This document shows, in pieces, positions 7,945 to 16,649 of a DNA stretch of 35,194 nt (its first letter is position 1; the number at the start of each line of letters is the position of its first letter). The translations under genes and the position numbers were made by a program. Under the pieces are notes generated by a model. That model searched no databases, had not been told where the DNA came from, and worked only from the letters and a program-made list of their open reading frames with translations. This DNA is from an uncultured Collinsella sp. (GTDB lineage: Bacteria > Actinomycetota > Coriobacteriia > Coriobacteriales > Coriobacteriaceae): assembly GCA_902493145.1 (NCBI GenBank), contig CABUOA010000022.1, forward strand, positions 1 to 35,194. Direction: 5' to 3'.

Positions 7945-8754
7945 CTAGCGGGCCTGCTTTACCTTGGCCGCTGCTTCGACAAACGACTTCCACAGGTTAA
8001 AGTCGGTTTCGAGCGTCTTCCACGTGTACTCGGGATGCCATTGCACGCCCAAGCAGAATGGCTGGCCTTCGACCTCGATGCACTCGGGAACGCCGTCGGT
8101 TGCCTTGGCGACCAAACGCGTGCTCTTACCCAGACGATCGACGCAGCAGTGGTGTGCGGAGTTGGTCTGGATCAGCCTGTGCCCGCCAAGCGCGCGCTCC
8201 AACAGCGAGCCCGGCACGACCTCGACGGGATGCACGGGGTCGTTGAGCACGTGGGTATGGCGCCACTGCGTGCGGCCCTCGCGAGCGCCCAGGCTCGGCA
8301 CGTCCATGCACAGGGTGCCGCCAGTGGCGACATTGAGCAACTGCGTGCCGCGGCAGGTGGTAAAGAGCGGCTTTTTGGCGCGGAGTACCTCGCCGACCAG
8401 CTTAAACTCAAAGCTATCGCGGATCTCGCAGCAGAGGGTGGGGTCGTAGGGTCGATCATCGCCCCAACGTTTGGGGTTGACATCGGGGCCGCCGGGAATG
8501 GCGATGCCGTCGGCGATATCGACGTAATGACGGATGACCTCAATGTCCTCGGTGATGGACATCTGCAGCGGCAGGCCGCCGGCGGCAAGGATGGCATCGA
8601 CAAAGACACTTGCGATTTCCTCGTTGGGGGAGAGCGTTTCGCTTAAAAACGGCTTCGCCTCTTCCCAGCGCGGCGCCACCAGGATGAGCGGACGGTCGGC
8701 GGGGTCGACGTTGACGTGCGGGGTGTATGACGATGAAGTGCGAGTTCCGATCAT
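7945..8754 (-). CDS. Class I glutamine amidotransferase-like gamma-glutamyl hydrolase (peptidase C26)
   Basis: 269 aa from ATG 8754; the frame is open further upstream but that part overlaps the intergenic gap and the ATPase gene. Catalytic residues are visible: Cys134 in TTCRGTQLLN, and His240 and Glu242 in GVQWHPEYT. The PGGPDVNP segment at 87-94 is typical of gamma-glutamyl-gamma-aminobutyrate hydrolase (PuuD-like) enzymes. It hydrolyses gamma-glutamyl amides to free glutamate. It is the last gene of the minus operon encoding a glutamate-type ABC importer, which suggests that imported gamma-glutamyl compounds are processed in the cytosol. The Shine-Dalgarno is weak. Confidence 0.88.
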   Translation of the reverse strand: MIGTRTSSSYTPHVNVDPADRPLILVAPRWEEAKPFLSETLSPNEEIASVFVDAILAAGGLPLQMSITEDIEVIRHYVDIADGIAIPGGPDVNPKRWGDDRPYDPTLCCEIRDSFEFKLVGEVLRAKKPLFTTCRGTQLLNVATGGTLCMDVPSLGAREGRTQWRHTHVLNDPVHPVEVVPGSLLERALGGHRLIQTNSAHHCCVDRLGKSTRLVAKATDGVPECIEVEGQPFCLGVQWHPEYTWKTLETDFNLWKSFVEAAAKVKQAR

Positions 8755-8806
8755 AGGTGTTGCTTTCGAGTTTGGATGGTCATGGCGAGCGGATATGGCA
8801 ATTGGG

Positions 8807-9571
<765 letters not shown>

Positions 9572-9607
9572 GGTGCTCGGCTCCTTATGACTCGAAATGG
9601 TAAAGCG

Positions 9608-10441
9608 TTAGCGGATGATGGTCGCGCCGGTCTTGTGCGAGACGTAGACAGCGGCCTTGTTAATCGCGACGTTGATGAGGATATAGATGATCGCGATCAC
9701 CAGATAGACCGACACGAGCGCGTCGTAGTTGGTAATGAGCACGCGGGCGTTTTGCATAAGGTCGGGGTAGCTCACCACGTAGGCGACGGTGGTGTCTTTG
9801 ACGACGACCACAAGCTGCGAAATCAACGACGGAATGATAAACCGAATGGCCTGCGGCAGCACGATTTTAAAGGTGATTTTAGCCTTGGAGAGACCGAGCG
9901 CCTGGGCGGCCTCGACCTGGCCGCGCGGCACGGCATTGACGCCGGCGCGGAAGATCTCGGCGAGTACGCCGGCCGCGGCGAGCGCGACGGGAAGCGTGAG
10001 CATCCAAAACGACGGCAGCGCGATCTTGTACTGGGGCAGCACCAAAAAGAAGAAGTAGATGAACAGCAGGCTCGGCACGCCACGGAAGAAATCGGTGAGC
10101 ACGCGGCAGACCAGCTGCAGCGGCTTGATGTCGCTGGTACGGCCGAGCATGAGGGCTAAGCCCAGTACCAGCGCGATGGCGCCGGCGGTGAGCGCGACCT
10201 TTACTGTGCCCTCAAAACCGGCAAGCAGGAACTTCCAGGTGGTGAGGTGCGTAAAGAAGTACCAGTAATGGACCGAAAGCTGGCCGGTCACATAAAAGCG
10301 CTGCAGTACCAGAGCGATGAGCGCGGCCACGGCAACAAGTGAGATGGCGGTGCCGACGCGAATCTTGGCGCGCATCTTGGGGCCGGGAGCCTCGTAGAGC
10401 GCATCGCGCATGGTGAGCGCGGAGGTGGAGTGCTTGCTCAT
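9608..10441 (-). CDS. Amino acid ABC transporter permease (second, HisM/GlnP type)
   Basis: 277 aa with an N-terminal extension of about 75 residues before the core permease fold. The EAA loop is visible as EIFRAGVNAVPRGQVEAAQA followed by LGLSKAKI and VLPQAIR, the site that docks to the ATPase. Several membrane segments. Its start overlaps the stop of the upstream permease by 4 nt (ATGA), indicating translational coupling and a heterodimeric channel. Confidence 0.92.
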   Translation of the reverse strand: MSKHSTSALTMRDALYEAPGPKMRAKIRVGTAISLVAVAALIALVLQRFYVTGQLSVHYWYFFTHLTTWKFLLAGFEGTVKVALTAGAIALVLGLALMLGRTSDIKPLQLVCRVLTDFFRGVPSLLFIYFFFLVLPQYKIALPSFWMLTLPVALAAAGVLAEIFRAGVNAVPRGQVEAAQALGLSKAKITFKIVLPQAIRFIIPSLISQLVVVVKDTTVAYVVSYPDLMQNARVLITNYDALVSVYLVIAIIYILINVAINKAAVYVSHKTGATIIR

Positions 10442-11097
10442 CGGAGGATCCTCACCTTCTTATCGATATAGTTGCCAATGTGACTCACCACAAAGGCCGT
10501 GCCCAGGTAGCCGAGCGCCGAGATAAAGAACGCGGCGACGCCGCCGAGCGAGCGCGTGTTGATGTAGCTCACCACGCCGGTGAGCTCCTGCGGTTTAAGC
10601 GGCACCTGACTGCCGAGCGCGGTGGTGAGCATGACGGCGATAAAGAGGTTGGTCATGGGCAGCACGCTCGAGCGCAGCGCCTGCGGAATCACGATCTTGG
10701 CGAGGATACGGCTGAAGCTCATGCCCAGCGAGCGGGCGGCTTCCACCTGGCCGACACCGACGGTGTTGATGCCGCTCATAAAGTTCTCGGAGCCAAAGGC
10801 AGAACCCAAGAGCACCGTGGCGACGATGACGCAGGTGCGGTAGGGCAGGACGACCTTGAGCGGCGGCAGCGCATAGACGACGATAATGAGCAGCGCGATG
10901 CCGGGGATGTTACGGAAGACCTGGACATACAGGTCGCCAAAGACGCGCAGCGGCTTGAGCGGCGACACGCGCATCACGGTGACGGCGACGGCCAGCACCA
11001 TGGCGATGGCAAACGACTCAAGCGTCATGCCCCAGGTTGCTAGCAGCGCGTCGATATAGTTCTGGCCATAGAGCGACCAGAGCTCGGAGAGACTCAT
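10438..11097 (-). CDS. Amino acid ABC transporter permease (first, HisM/GlnP type)
   Basis: 219 aa, the standard length for this family, with about five membrane segments. The EAA loop reads SGINTVGVGQVEAARSLGMS with IPQALR following. A strong GGGAGG precedes ATG 11097. It heads the permease-permease-ATPase-peptidase segment, downstream of the binding-protein gene and of an intercistronic hairpin. Confidence 0.92.
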   Translation of the reverse strand: MSLSELWSLYGQNYIDALLATWGMTLESFAIAMVLAVAVTVMRVSPLKPLRVFGDLYVQVFRNIPGIALLIIVVYALPPLKVVLPYRTCVIVATVLLGSAFGSENFMSGINTVGVGQVEAARSLGMSFSRILAKIVIPQALRSSVLPMTNLFIAVMLTTALGSQVPLKPQELTGVVSYINTRSLGGVAAFFISALGYLGTAFVVSHIGNYIDKKVRILR

Positions 11098-11121
11098 GCG
11101 GACCTCCCGCCGGTAAGGAAA

Positions 11122-11147
11122 GGGGCTCCCGTGTGTACGGAAGCCCC
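11122..11147 (-). terminator. Intercistronic hairpin, probable partial terminator
   Basis: GGGGCT...AGCCCC with an inner CCGT/ACGG stem, one mismatch and a 4-nt loop; in the minus direction TTTCCTT follows. It lies between the binding-protein gene and the first permease. Such hairpins commonly raise the amount of binding-protein mRNA relative to the membrane subunits. Confidence 0.55.
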
Positions 11148-11235
11148 GACAACTCAGTGAGGAAACAGTTTAGCGCAATAAAGCGCATCGTGCGTTTCCG
11201 TATGGTTTCGTAGCGGCCGTTACTAGGCTCGCTGC

Positions 11236-12231
11236 CTAGGCGCCGATCTCGGGCAGCTCGGGAACATTGGTGTCGCCCGTACGGTCGCCAATGCAGATCT
11301 GCCACAGCTCGGTCCAGGTGCCGTCGTCCTCGATCTTCTTAAGGAAGTCGTTGACAAAGGCGACACCGTCGGAATCGAGTGGCAGGCCAATGCCATAGGG
11401 CTCCTTGCTGCCGAAGGGCTTGCCGGCAATCTTGTACTTACCGGGCTCGCGGACCAGGGCGCTCTGCTGCATGTTGTTGTCGATGACGTAGGCGTCAACG
11501 CGGCCCTGCTGAAGTGCTTGGCGGGCCTCCTCATCGGTCTTGAACTCCTGTTGGCTGGCCTTGGGGGCGAACTCCTCCAGGATGGCGGGGCCGTTGGAGC
11601 CGGACTGGACGGCGACGTTCTTGTCGGCCAGGTCGTCGACGCTCTTGATGTCGTCGTTGTCGGCGAGCACCAGGATAGCCTGCTGGGTGTAGTAGTAGGG
11701 ACCGGCGAAGGAGACGAGCTTCTTGCGCTCGTCAGTGATGGTGTAGGTGGCAAAGACAGCGTCGACCTGGCCGTTCTGCAGGACGGACTCGCGCGTGTCC
11801 GAGGTCACCTGGGTGATCTCGACCTTGTTCTCGCCCAGAATGTAGTTGGACAGGAGCTGTGCGATACCGGCGTCGAAGCCGCGGGTCTGACCGTCTTTCT
11901 CGTTGAGGAGGGAGAAAAGTGTGGAGGTCTGAACGCCACCGATCTTAAAGACACCGGCGTCCTTGACGGCCGTGGCCCAGGTGCTGGCGGCGATGGCGTC
12001 GTCATCGGCCTTGGGGCCGTTGTCGACGAGTTTGTCGAATGCCTTGGCATCGAGTATGGTGGAAGCCTCGGTATCTTCGGAGCTCTTGGAGGAGCCGGCG
12101 GCGGAACCCTTGTCGGCCTCGGCGCTGGTGTCGGAGCAGCCGGCAAGACCAAGGCCGGCGACGGTTGCGAAGGTGGCGGCAACGAAGCCGCGGCGGTCGA
12201 GAACGACCTGCTGGGAGAGGTTTTTGCTCAT
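11236..12231 (-). CDS. Amino acid ABC transporter substrate-binding lipoprotein (SBP_bac_3)
   Basis: 331 aa. The N-terminus has a twin-arginine motif (DRRGFVAA, 12-19) followed by a hydrophobic stretch and a lipobox LAGC with Cys32, so export by Tat and lipid anchoring are likely. Residues 33-90 are a low-complexity linker, longer than in most relatives. The binding domain (about 91-325) has FDAGIAQLL, SDTRESVLQNGQVDAVFATYTIT and ERKKLVSFAGPYY, typical of family 3 binding proteins for glutamate, glutamine or aspartate. First gene of the minus operon, with a good promoter 44 nt upstream and AAAGG before the ATG. Confidence 0.92.
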   Translation of the reverse strand: MSKNLSQQVVLDRRGFVAATFATVAGLGLAGCSDTSAEADKGSAAGSSKSSEDTEASTILDAKAFDKLVDNGPKADDDAIAASTWATAVKDAGVFKIGGVQTSTLFSLLNEKDGQTRGFDAGIAQLLSNYILGENKVEITQVTSDTRESVLQNGQVDAVFATYTITDERKKLVSFAGPYYYTQQAILVLADNDDIKSVDDLADKNVAVQSGSNGPAILEEFAPKASQQEFKTDEEARQALQQGRVDAYVIDNNMQQSALVREPGKYKIAGKPFGSKEPYGIGLPLDSDGVAFVNDFLKKIEDDGTWTELWQICIGDRTGDTNVPELPEIGA

Positions 12232-12274
12232 GGTAGAACACCTTTCTCAATAAAATCCCTAGCGGTTGAGTAGA

Positions 12275-12304
12275 GTTATACCCTATCCCGCTCAAATGGG
12301 TCAA
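12275..12304 (-). promoter_or_regulatory. Sigma70-type promoter of the glutamate importer operon
   Basis: On the minus strand: -35 TTGACC (12299-12304), an 18-nt spacer, and -10 TATAAC (12275-12280). It points into the binding-protein gene that starts at 12231. Confidence 0.65.
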
Positions 12305-12346
12305 CACGAAATAACTCAGAAACATACTTGTCTTATAGGTTATTCT

Positions 12347-12381
12347 ACCTACCAAAAAGGGACAGGTCTATTTTGGTAGGT
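12347..12381. repeat. REP-like palindrome with a GGGACAGG core
   Basis: Arms ACCTACCAAAA (12347-12357) and TTTTGGTAGGT (12371-12381) are perfectly complementary (11 bp), with a 13-nt loop containing GGGACAGG. A TTT follows, so it could also stop transcription. A sister element with the same core lies at 12538-12576. Confidence 0.65.
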
Positions 12382-12454
12382 TTTATCTGGGAAACGTCGG
12401 TTATTGCTGCTGAGACGGCGTTTCGCGGACGGGGTGGTCGCTCGCGGCGGTCGC

Positions 12455-12460
12455 TATAAT
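12455..12460 (+). promoter_or_regulatory. Consensus -10 box TATAAT
   Basis: TATAAT at 12455-12460 lies 40 nt before a micro-ORF with a good Shine-Dalgarno. No convincing -35 is present (the region is G-rich), so this may be a promoter remnant. Confidence 0.35.
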
Positions 12461-12499
12461 GGCGGCAGCGCGACGCATATATAAGTAAGGAGATCGCGT

Positions 12500-12538
12500 A
12501 TGAACGGTTATTCGTTTTTCGCGCCGACCGTGACCTAA
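12500..12538 (+). pseudogene. 12-codon ORF: gene remnant or leader peptide
   Basis: ATG 12500 has AAGGAG 7 nt upstream and encodes MNGYSFFAPTVT before a TAA that falls exactly at the start of the next palindrome. The pattern F/Y-F-x-APT near the N-terminus resembles the start of iron-containing alcohol dehydrogenases, so the ORF may be the stump of such a gene whose remainder was lost. A leader peptide is the alternative. Either reading is tentative. Confidence 0.3.
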
Positions 12539-12576
12539 AACCACCAAAAAGGGGACAGGCACCTTTGTGGTGGTTT
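12538..12576. repeat. REP-like palindrome with a GGGGACAGG core
   Basis: AAACCACCA (12538-12546) pairs with TGGTGGTTT (12568-12576); inside, AAAGG (12548-12552) pairs with CCTTT (12562-12566). The loop holds GGGGACAGGC. It shares its core with 12347-12381, which points to one family of dispersed palindromes. Confidence 0.65.
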
Positions 12577-12607
12577 GGGCTGGTACGGCGGCCGGTCTCG
12601 TTGTTTT

Positions 12608-12825
12608 GTCTCAAGCTGTAACATCTAGACGAGGAAATGGGTTCTTACTGTTACAGATCGAGATTTTATCCTTAGGGGGATTCGAATGTCTCAATCTGTA
12701 ACATCTGGACGGACAAAAGGTCTCTATCTGTTACAGATTGAGACAAAGGTCAGGGACTAAGACGTCTTGTCTAGATCTGTAACAGTTAGACGGGAATTCG
12801 GGCCATGGATGTTACAGATTGAGAT
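12608..12825. repeat. Array of three 57-nt palindromic units (six 16-nt repeats in alternating orientation)
   Basis: Units at 12608-12664, 12688-12744 and 12769-12825 are each exactly 57 nt, at periods of 80 and 81 nt. The central unit has perfect 16-bp arms, GTCTCAATCTGTAACA and its complement. The outer two have mismatches only in the outer part of the arms; CTGTAACA/TGTTACAG is kept. Seen as single repeats, six 16-mers alternate in orientation every 39-41 nt with spacers of 25, 23, 25, 24 and 25 nt. The spacers differ in sequence. It lies between the glutamate importer promoter region and the DXS-like gene terminator. Function unknown. Confidence 0.8.
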
Positions 12826-12843
12826 AATCGCGCCGCGAAAATA

Positions 12844-12880
12844 AAAACCTCCGCAGGGGTGCTTTCCTTGCGGAGGTTTT
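12844..12880 (-). terminator. Terminator of the DXS-like gene
   Basis: Perfect 12-bp stem AAAACCTCCGCA (12844-12855) with TGCGGAGGTTTT (12869-12880), loop 13 nt. In the minus direction it ends in TTTTTAT directly after the stop codon of the DXS-like gene. Confidence 0.85.
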
Positions 12881-12881
12881 C

Positions 12882-14663
12882 TTACTCGTTGAGTAGCCTT
12901 ACGGCTTCGGCGGCCATGTTCTCGACCGTCATGCCGTTCTGAGCGAGCAACTCTTTGGGGTCGTAGCGGTCGGGGAAGCCCTTGGCGATGCCGAAGGTGC
13001 GCGTGCGCACGGGCGTGCAGGCCAAGTAGCACGCGACACGCTCGCCCCAGCCACCGTCCAAGATGCCGTCCTCGAGAGTGACGACAACGCGATGCTCGGC
13101 GGCAAGGCTGTCGAGGAACTCACGGTCGAGCTCAGTTGCATAGCGCGGGTTGACGAGCGTGGCCTCGATGCCGTACTCGGCAGCCAAGCGGTTTGCCACG
13201 CGCTCGCCCAACTCAAAGAAATCGCCAAGCGCGAGCACGGCCACGTCGCGACCCTGGCGCACCACGTTGTAATGAACGGCGCCGTAATCGGCGTCCTCGG
13301 CAGGCGCCAGATCGGGGCGGCTTACCAGGCCAATGCCCGGCACACGGATCGCTACGGGATGCTCGCGGTGGTCGAGCGACCAGCTCAGCATGGACAGATA
13401 TTCCTCCATGCAGGCCGGCGCCAAGTAGTGCATGTTGGGAAGACCGCCCAGCATGGAAATATCAAAGAACGAGAGGTGCGTCTCGGATGTGGTGCCAAAG
13501 ATCGACGCGCCAAATACCAAGATGGTTGCGGGGGCGTCGTTAAGGCACAGGTCGTGCCACAGTTCGTCGTAGGCGCGCTGCAAAAACGTGCCGTACACAC
13601 CAAAGACCGGCTTGGCGCCCGAGCGCGCAAGCGCGGTGGCAAAGGTCACGGCGTGTTCCTCGGCAATGCCCACGTCGACAAACTGCTTGCCTGCCGCGGC
13701 GCGAAGCTCGGGTGTAAAGCCCATGATGTAGGGCGTGGCCGCCGTGATGCCCACGACCTGCGGATCGCGCTCGATGGCAGCGCTCAGGGCCTCGCCCGTA
13801 ATATCGGCATAGGTGCGCGGCGCAGGCTCGCTCGGATGGCCCGGGCAGAGCTTGCGCCCAGTCGCCATGTCAAACGGACCCACATGATGCCAGCGCTCGG
13901 GGTCGCTCTGGGCCGGCTCAAAGCCCTTACCCTTGGCGGTGGAGACGTGCAGCACGATGGGATGATTGATATCGCGCAGCTCCTGCAACGCGTCGACCAG
14001 GGCCAACGCATCGTTGCCGGCGTCCAGATAGCGGTAGTCGAGTCCCATGGCGCGGAAAACGTTGCGCTCGCAGGTGCCGTTGCTGGCGCGCAGCTCGGCC
14101 AGATTGCGATACAGGCCACCGTGGTTTTCGGCGATGGACTGGTCGTTGTCATTGACGACGATGATCAAGTTGCTGTCGAGCTCGGCGGCATTGTTAAAGC
14201 CTTCAAACGCCAGACCGCCCGAAAGCGAACCGTCGCCAATGATGGTAATGACGTTGTAGCTGTCGCCCGCCAAATCGCGGGCGTGTGCCAAGCCGCAGCC
14301 CAGGCTCACCGATGTGGAGGTATGACCCATGGCGAACAGGTCGTGCTCGGACTCGTCGGGATTGGCAAAGCCAGAAGCCTCGCCATAACGCTCCGGATCG
14401 ATATAGGTGTACGCGCGCCCAGTCAGCGCCTTGTGGGCGTAGGTCTGGTGCGAAACGTCAAAGACAATCTTGTCGATGGGGGAGTTAAACACGCGATGAA
14501 GCGCAACCGTAAGCTCAACGACGCCCAAGTTGGGGGCAACGTGTCCGCCGACGGCGGCGGAGCTTTCGAGGATGGCGTGGCGGATCTCGCCGCAGAGCAG
14601 TGGAAGCTCGGCGCGGTCGAGAGCCTTGACGTCCTCGGGCGTTGTCGTTTGCGTAAGCAGCAT
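12882..14663 (-). CDS. DXS-like thiamine-diphosphate transketolase (divergent)
   Basis: 593 aa, somewhat shorter than classical 1-deoxy-D-xylulose-5-phosphate synthase (about 620). Three transketolase-type domains are visible. The ThDP motif runs from GDGSLSGG (143) to NDN (171-173). GGHVAPNLGVVELTVALH at 39-56 and the catalytic Glu335 in VGIAEEHAV match DXS. However, the classical DRAG segment is replaced by FGASIFGTTSETHLSFFD, and the YPRG arginine motif reads VPGIG, so residues that hold glyceraldehyde 3-phosphate in DXS are missing. It could make DXP for isoprenoids and thiamine, or use another aldehyde acceptor. Single gene with its own terminator, divergent from the HD gene. Confidence 0.75.
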   Translation of the reverse strand: MLLTQTTTPEDVKALDRAELPLLCGEIRHAILESSAAVGGHVAPNLGVVELTVALHRVFNSPIDKIVFDVSHQTYAHKALTGRAYTYIDPERYGEASGFANPDESEHDLFAMGHTSTSVSLGCGLAHARDLAGDSYNVITIIGDGSLSGGLAFEGFNNAAELDSNLIIVVNDNDQSIAENHGGLYRNLAELRASNGTCERNVFRAMGLDYRYLDAGNDALALVDALQELRDINHPIVLHVSTAKGKGFEPAQSDPERWHHVGPFDMATGRKLCPGHPSEPAPRTYADITGEALSAAIERDPQVVGITAATPYIMGFTPELRAAAGKQFVDVGIAEEHAVTFATALARSGAKPVFGVYGTFLQRAYDELWHDLCLNDAPATILVFGASIFGTTSETHLSFFDISMLGGLPNMHYLAPACMEEYLSMLSWSLDHREHPVAIRVPGIGLVSRPDLAPAEDADYGAVHYNVVRQGRDVAVLALGDFFELGERVANRLAAEYGIEATLVNPRYATELDREFLDSLAAEHRVVVTLEDGILDGGWGERVACYLACTPVRTRTFGIAKGFPDRYDPKELLAQNGMTVENMAAEAVRLLNE

Positions 14664-14790
14664 CGTTGTGGGTTACTCCATGCGAATCGAGCGCCGGCGC
14701 TCCCTCGGCCGGCACAATTGCACAAAACAGTCTCGCACATTTTGGCGTTTGATATGTGACGGCGGCGCGGTAATTCGCCAACTGGCGGGG

Positions 14791-14802
14791 CAAAACGTTT
14801 TG
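14791..14802. promoter_or_regulatory. 12-bp palindrome in a divergent intergenic region
   Basis: CAAAACGTTTTG, a perfect palindrome, in the 228-nt gap between the DXS-like and HD-domain genes. A dimeric regulator could bind here; no clear promoter was identified nearby. Confidence 0.25.
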
Positions 14803-14891
14803 TCCGATGCCATACTGGTAGATTCGATGATGATTTTATTCAATGCGTGCAGGCCGTGGCTTGCCGCCGTGAGCCGCTGGAAGGAGGCAGC

Positions 14892-15428
14892 ATGTCTGAT
14901 GCCGTTCGTGCCGAGAAAATCGCGCACGAGGTCGACGATGCCGCCCGTCAGCTGGCCCAGGCGGGCCGCTTGGACCTGACGCACGAGTTTATCCAGCATG
15001 GCGACGTGACGGTCTATGCACACGTGACTTCGGTAGCGCGGGCGAGCCTGTCCTTTGCCGAGTGCTTGGGCCGTGCTGGCATTTCGGTCGACCGCGCCTC
15101 GCTGCTGCGCGGGGCCCTGCTGCACGATTACTTTCTCTATGACTGGCACGATCCCGACCCAAGCCATCGACTGCATGGCTTTCGTCACCCGTTTTTTGCC
15201 CTGGCGCGTGCGGAGGAAGATTTTGAGCTGACGCCGCGCGAGCGGAATATTATCGTACGGCATATGTTTCCGCTGGTACCGGTGCCGCCGACGTGTCGTG
15301 AGGCATGGATTGTGTGCCTGGCGGATAAATGGTGCGCACTGCGCGAGACGGTCGCCGGCCGTCTGCGGCGCAAGGACGAGGCGGACGATGACGTGAGCAG
15401 CGAATCGAACGAAAAGAGGAGAGGGTAG
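14892..15428 (+). CDS. HD-domain hydrolase
   Basis: 178 aa from ATG 14892, which has AAGGAGG directly upstream; the longer frame from 14847 has no ribosome site. The metal-binding set H..HD..D is visible: His44, His78-Asp79 (GALLHDYFLYDWH) and Asp145 (CLADKWCAL). This is a small stand-alone HD phosphohydrolase, likely acting on a nucleotide or similar phosphate. The PF06541 membrane protein gene starts 3 nt after the stop, so the two are co-translated and may share a task. Confidence 0.8.
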   Translation: MSDAVRAEKIAHEVDDAARQLAQAGRLDLTHEFIQHGDVTVYAHVTSVARASLSFAECLGRAGISVDRASLLRGALLHDYFLYDWHDPDPSHRLHGFRHPFFALARAEEDFELTPRERNIIVRHMFPLVPVPPTCREAWIVCLADKWCALRETVAGRLRRKDEADDDVSSESNEKRRG

Positions 15429-15431
15429 ACG

Positions 15432-16451
15432 GTGGGAACCGCGATCGACATGGCTTTTGGCGGCGCGACGCTTGCCGCCTGTCCACTCTCGGCACTGGTG
15501 CTCTCGTTTGCCTTTTACGGGTTTTGCGGCTGGGCGTGGGAGTCGACGGTTTGCGCCATGCTCAATCACGGACGATTTGCCAACAGTGGCTTTTTGCTGG
15601 GGCCGTGTTGCCCTATCTATGGTGTGGGCGGCATAGCCTGCTGGCTTTTGCTGCGCGGGATTCCAGATGCCTCGAGCCAGTTTGTCGCTGCGGCGCTTGT
15701 ATGCAGCGTAATCGAGTACAGTGTGGGCCTTCTATTGGAAAAAACAACAGGCGCGCGCTTTTGGGATTACTCACACCTGCCGTTTAACCTGCACGGATGC
15801 ATCTGCCTGTACTGGGCCTGTGCGTTTGGCTTGGGCGCGCTGTGCATTTGCCGCTTGGTGGAGCCGGCATTGCTGGGGCTGCTCGGCCATCTGCCGGTGC
15901 TGATTGTGCGGCTGTCCGCCTTTATCGTCGCGGTCGCGATGATGGTCGATGCGGTGTGCTCGTTGGCCAGCTGGCGCCGCCTGTCCGATGAGCTGGAGCG
16001 TGTGCGTGCCGACCTTGCCGACCGCATCAATGAGTCGCTTGCCGATGCCTCCGACTCTATGCTCGAACGTATTCCCGATTCGGCGATCGATTCGGTGGCG
16101 CAGACGCATATCCGCGGTCGCGCCGTTAACGCCTGGCTGGCCGAGCTGGGCGACGCGGCGCTCGATGCCCTGCGCGAGAAGGCTTCGATGCCGACATTTA
16201 TCTCGGATGGTGCTCGCGGCCTGGCGCTCGCTGCCCGCCGCGTGGCCGATGCCGCGCCGAGCATGCCGCGTCCGTCGCTCAGTCGTCGCCTTGCCGGAAA
16301 GCGCATGAGCCGTCCGGTGCCGAGCGTGTCGCTCAGCCGCCGCGACCTACGCTTCTTTAACGCCTTCCCGCGTCTGCGCATCAATCGCTACGAGGGCGTC
16401 ATCCGAGCTACCGACCTCCGCGACCGAGCCCGCGAGCTGTTCCGGCGCTAG
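15432..16451 (+). CDS. PF06541-type (CmpB-like) membrane protein
   Basis: 339 aa starting with GTG 15432 (GGAGAGGG upstream). The first 185 residues contain about five membrane segments and the family motifs FYGFCGWAWES, GFLLGPCCPIYGVG and FWDYSHLPFNLHG. The C-terminal 150 residues are soluble, helical and rich in Arg, Ala and Ser, ending in basic RELFRR. PF06541 proteins are annotated as putative ABC permeases but have no proven substrate. Encoded 3 nt after the HD hydrolase. Confidence 0.82.
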   Translation: MGTAIDMAFGGATLAACPLSALVLSFAFYGFCGWAWESTVCAMLNHGRFANSGFLLGPCCPIYGVGGIACWLLLRGIPDASSQFVAAALVCSVIEYSVGLLLEKTTGARFWDYSHLPFNLHGCICLYWACAFGLGALCICRLVEPALLGLLGHLPVLIVRLSAFIVAVAMMVDAVCSLASWRRLSDELERVRADLADRINESLADASDSMLERIPDSAIDSVAQTHIRGRAVNAWLAELGDAALDALREKASMPTFISDGARGLALAARRVADAAPSMPRPSLSRRLAGKRMSRPVPSVSLSRRDLRFFNAFPRLRINRYEGVIRATDLRDRARELFRR

Positions 16452-16518
16452 CCAGAGCGGGGCCAAGCGCGCCCTTCTCGTTCGCACGTTTCCCGTTCGT
16501 TTCGCGCCCGTTGCCGCG

Positions 16519-16575
16519 CCGTTTCCAAGATTGCGGCACCGTTTCCATTCGACAACGCGGCGTTTAACAACGCCG
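16519..16575. promoter_or_regulatory. Direct and inverted repeats upstream of amt
   Basis: CCGTTTCCA occurs at 16519-16527 and 16539-16547, a 20-nt (two-turn) period, and CGGCGTT-TAAC-AACGCCG (16558-16575) is a perfect 7-bp inverted repeat. They lie in the 198-nt gap before the ammonium transporter and may bind a nitrogen regulator. This is inferred from position only. Confidence 0.3.
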
Positions 16576-16649
16576 TATCTGGTCTACACCAGTTGCCCCT
16601 CGGCCGCATTATGGGCGCCGACAACGTCCATGCGACCAAGGGGGAGCGA

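Noticed and set aside
12608..12825. CRISPR array
   Set aside because: Repeats alternate in orientation, are only 16 nt and partly degenerate, number six, and there are no cas genes or leader.
13092..14759. 555-codon plus-strand frame opposite the DXS-like gene
   Set aside because: It reads through the antisense of a well-supported ThDP enzyme and has no coherent motifs; codon-bias shadow.
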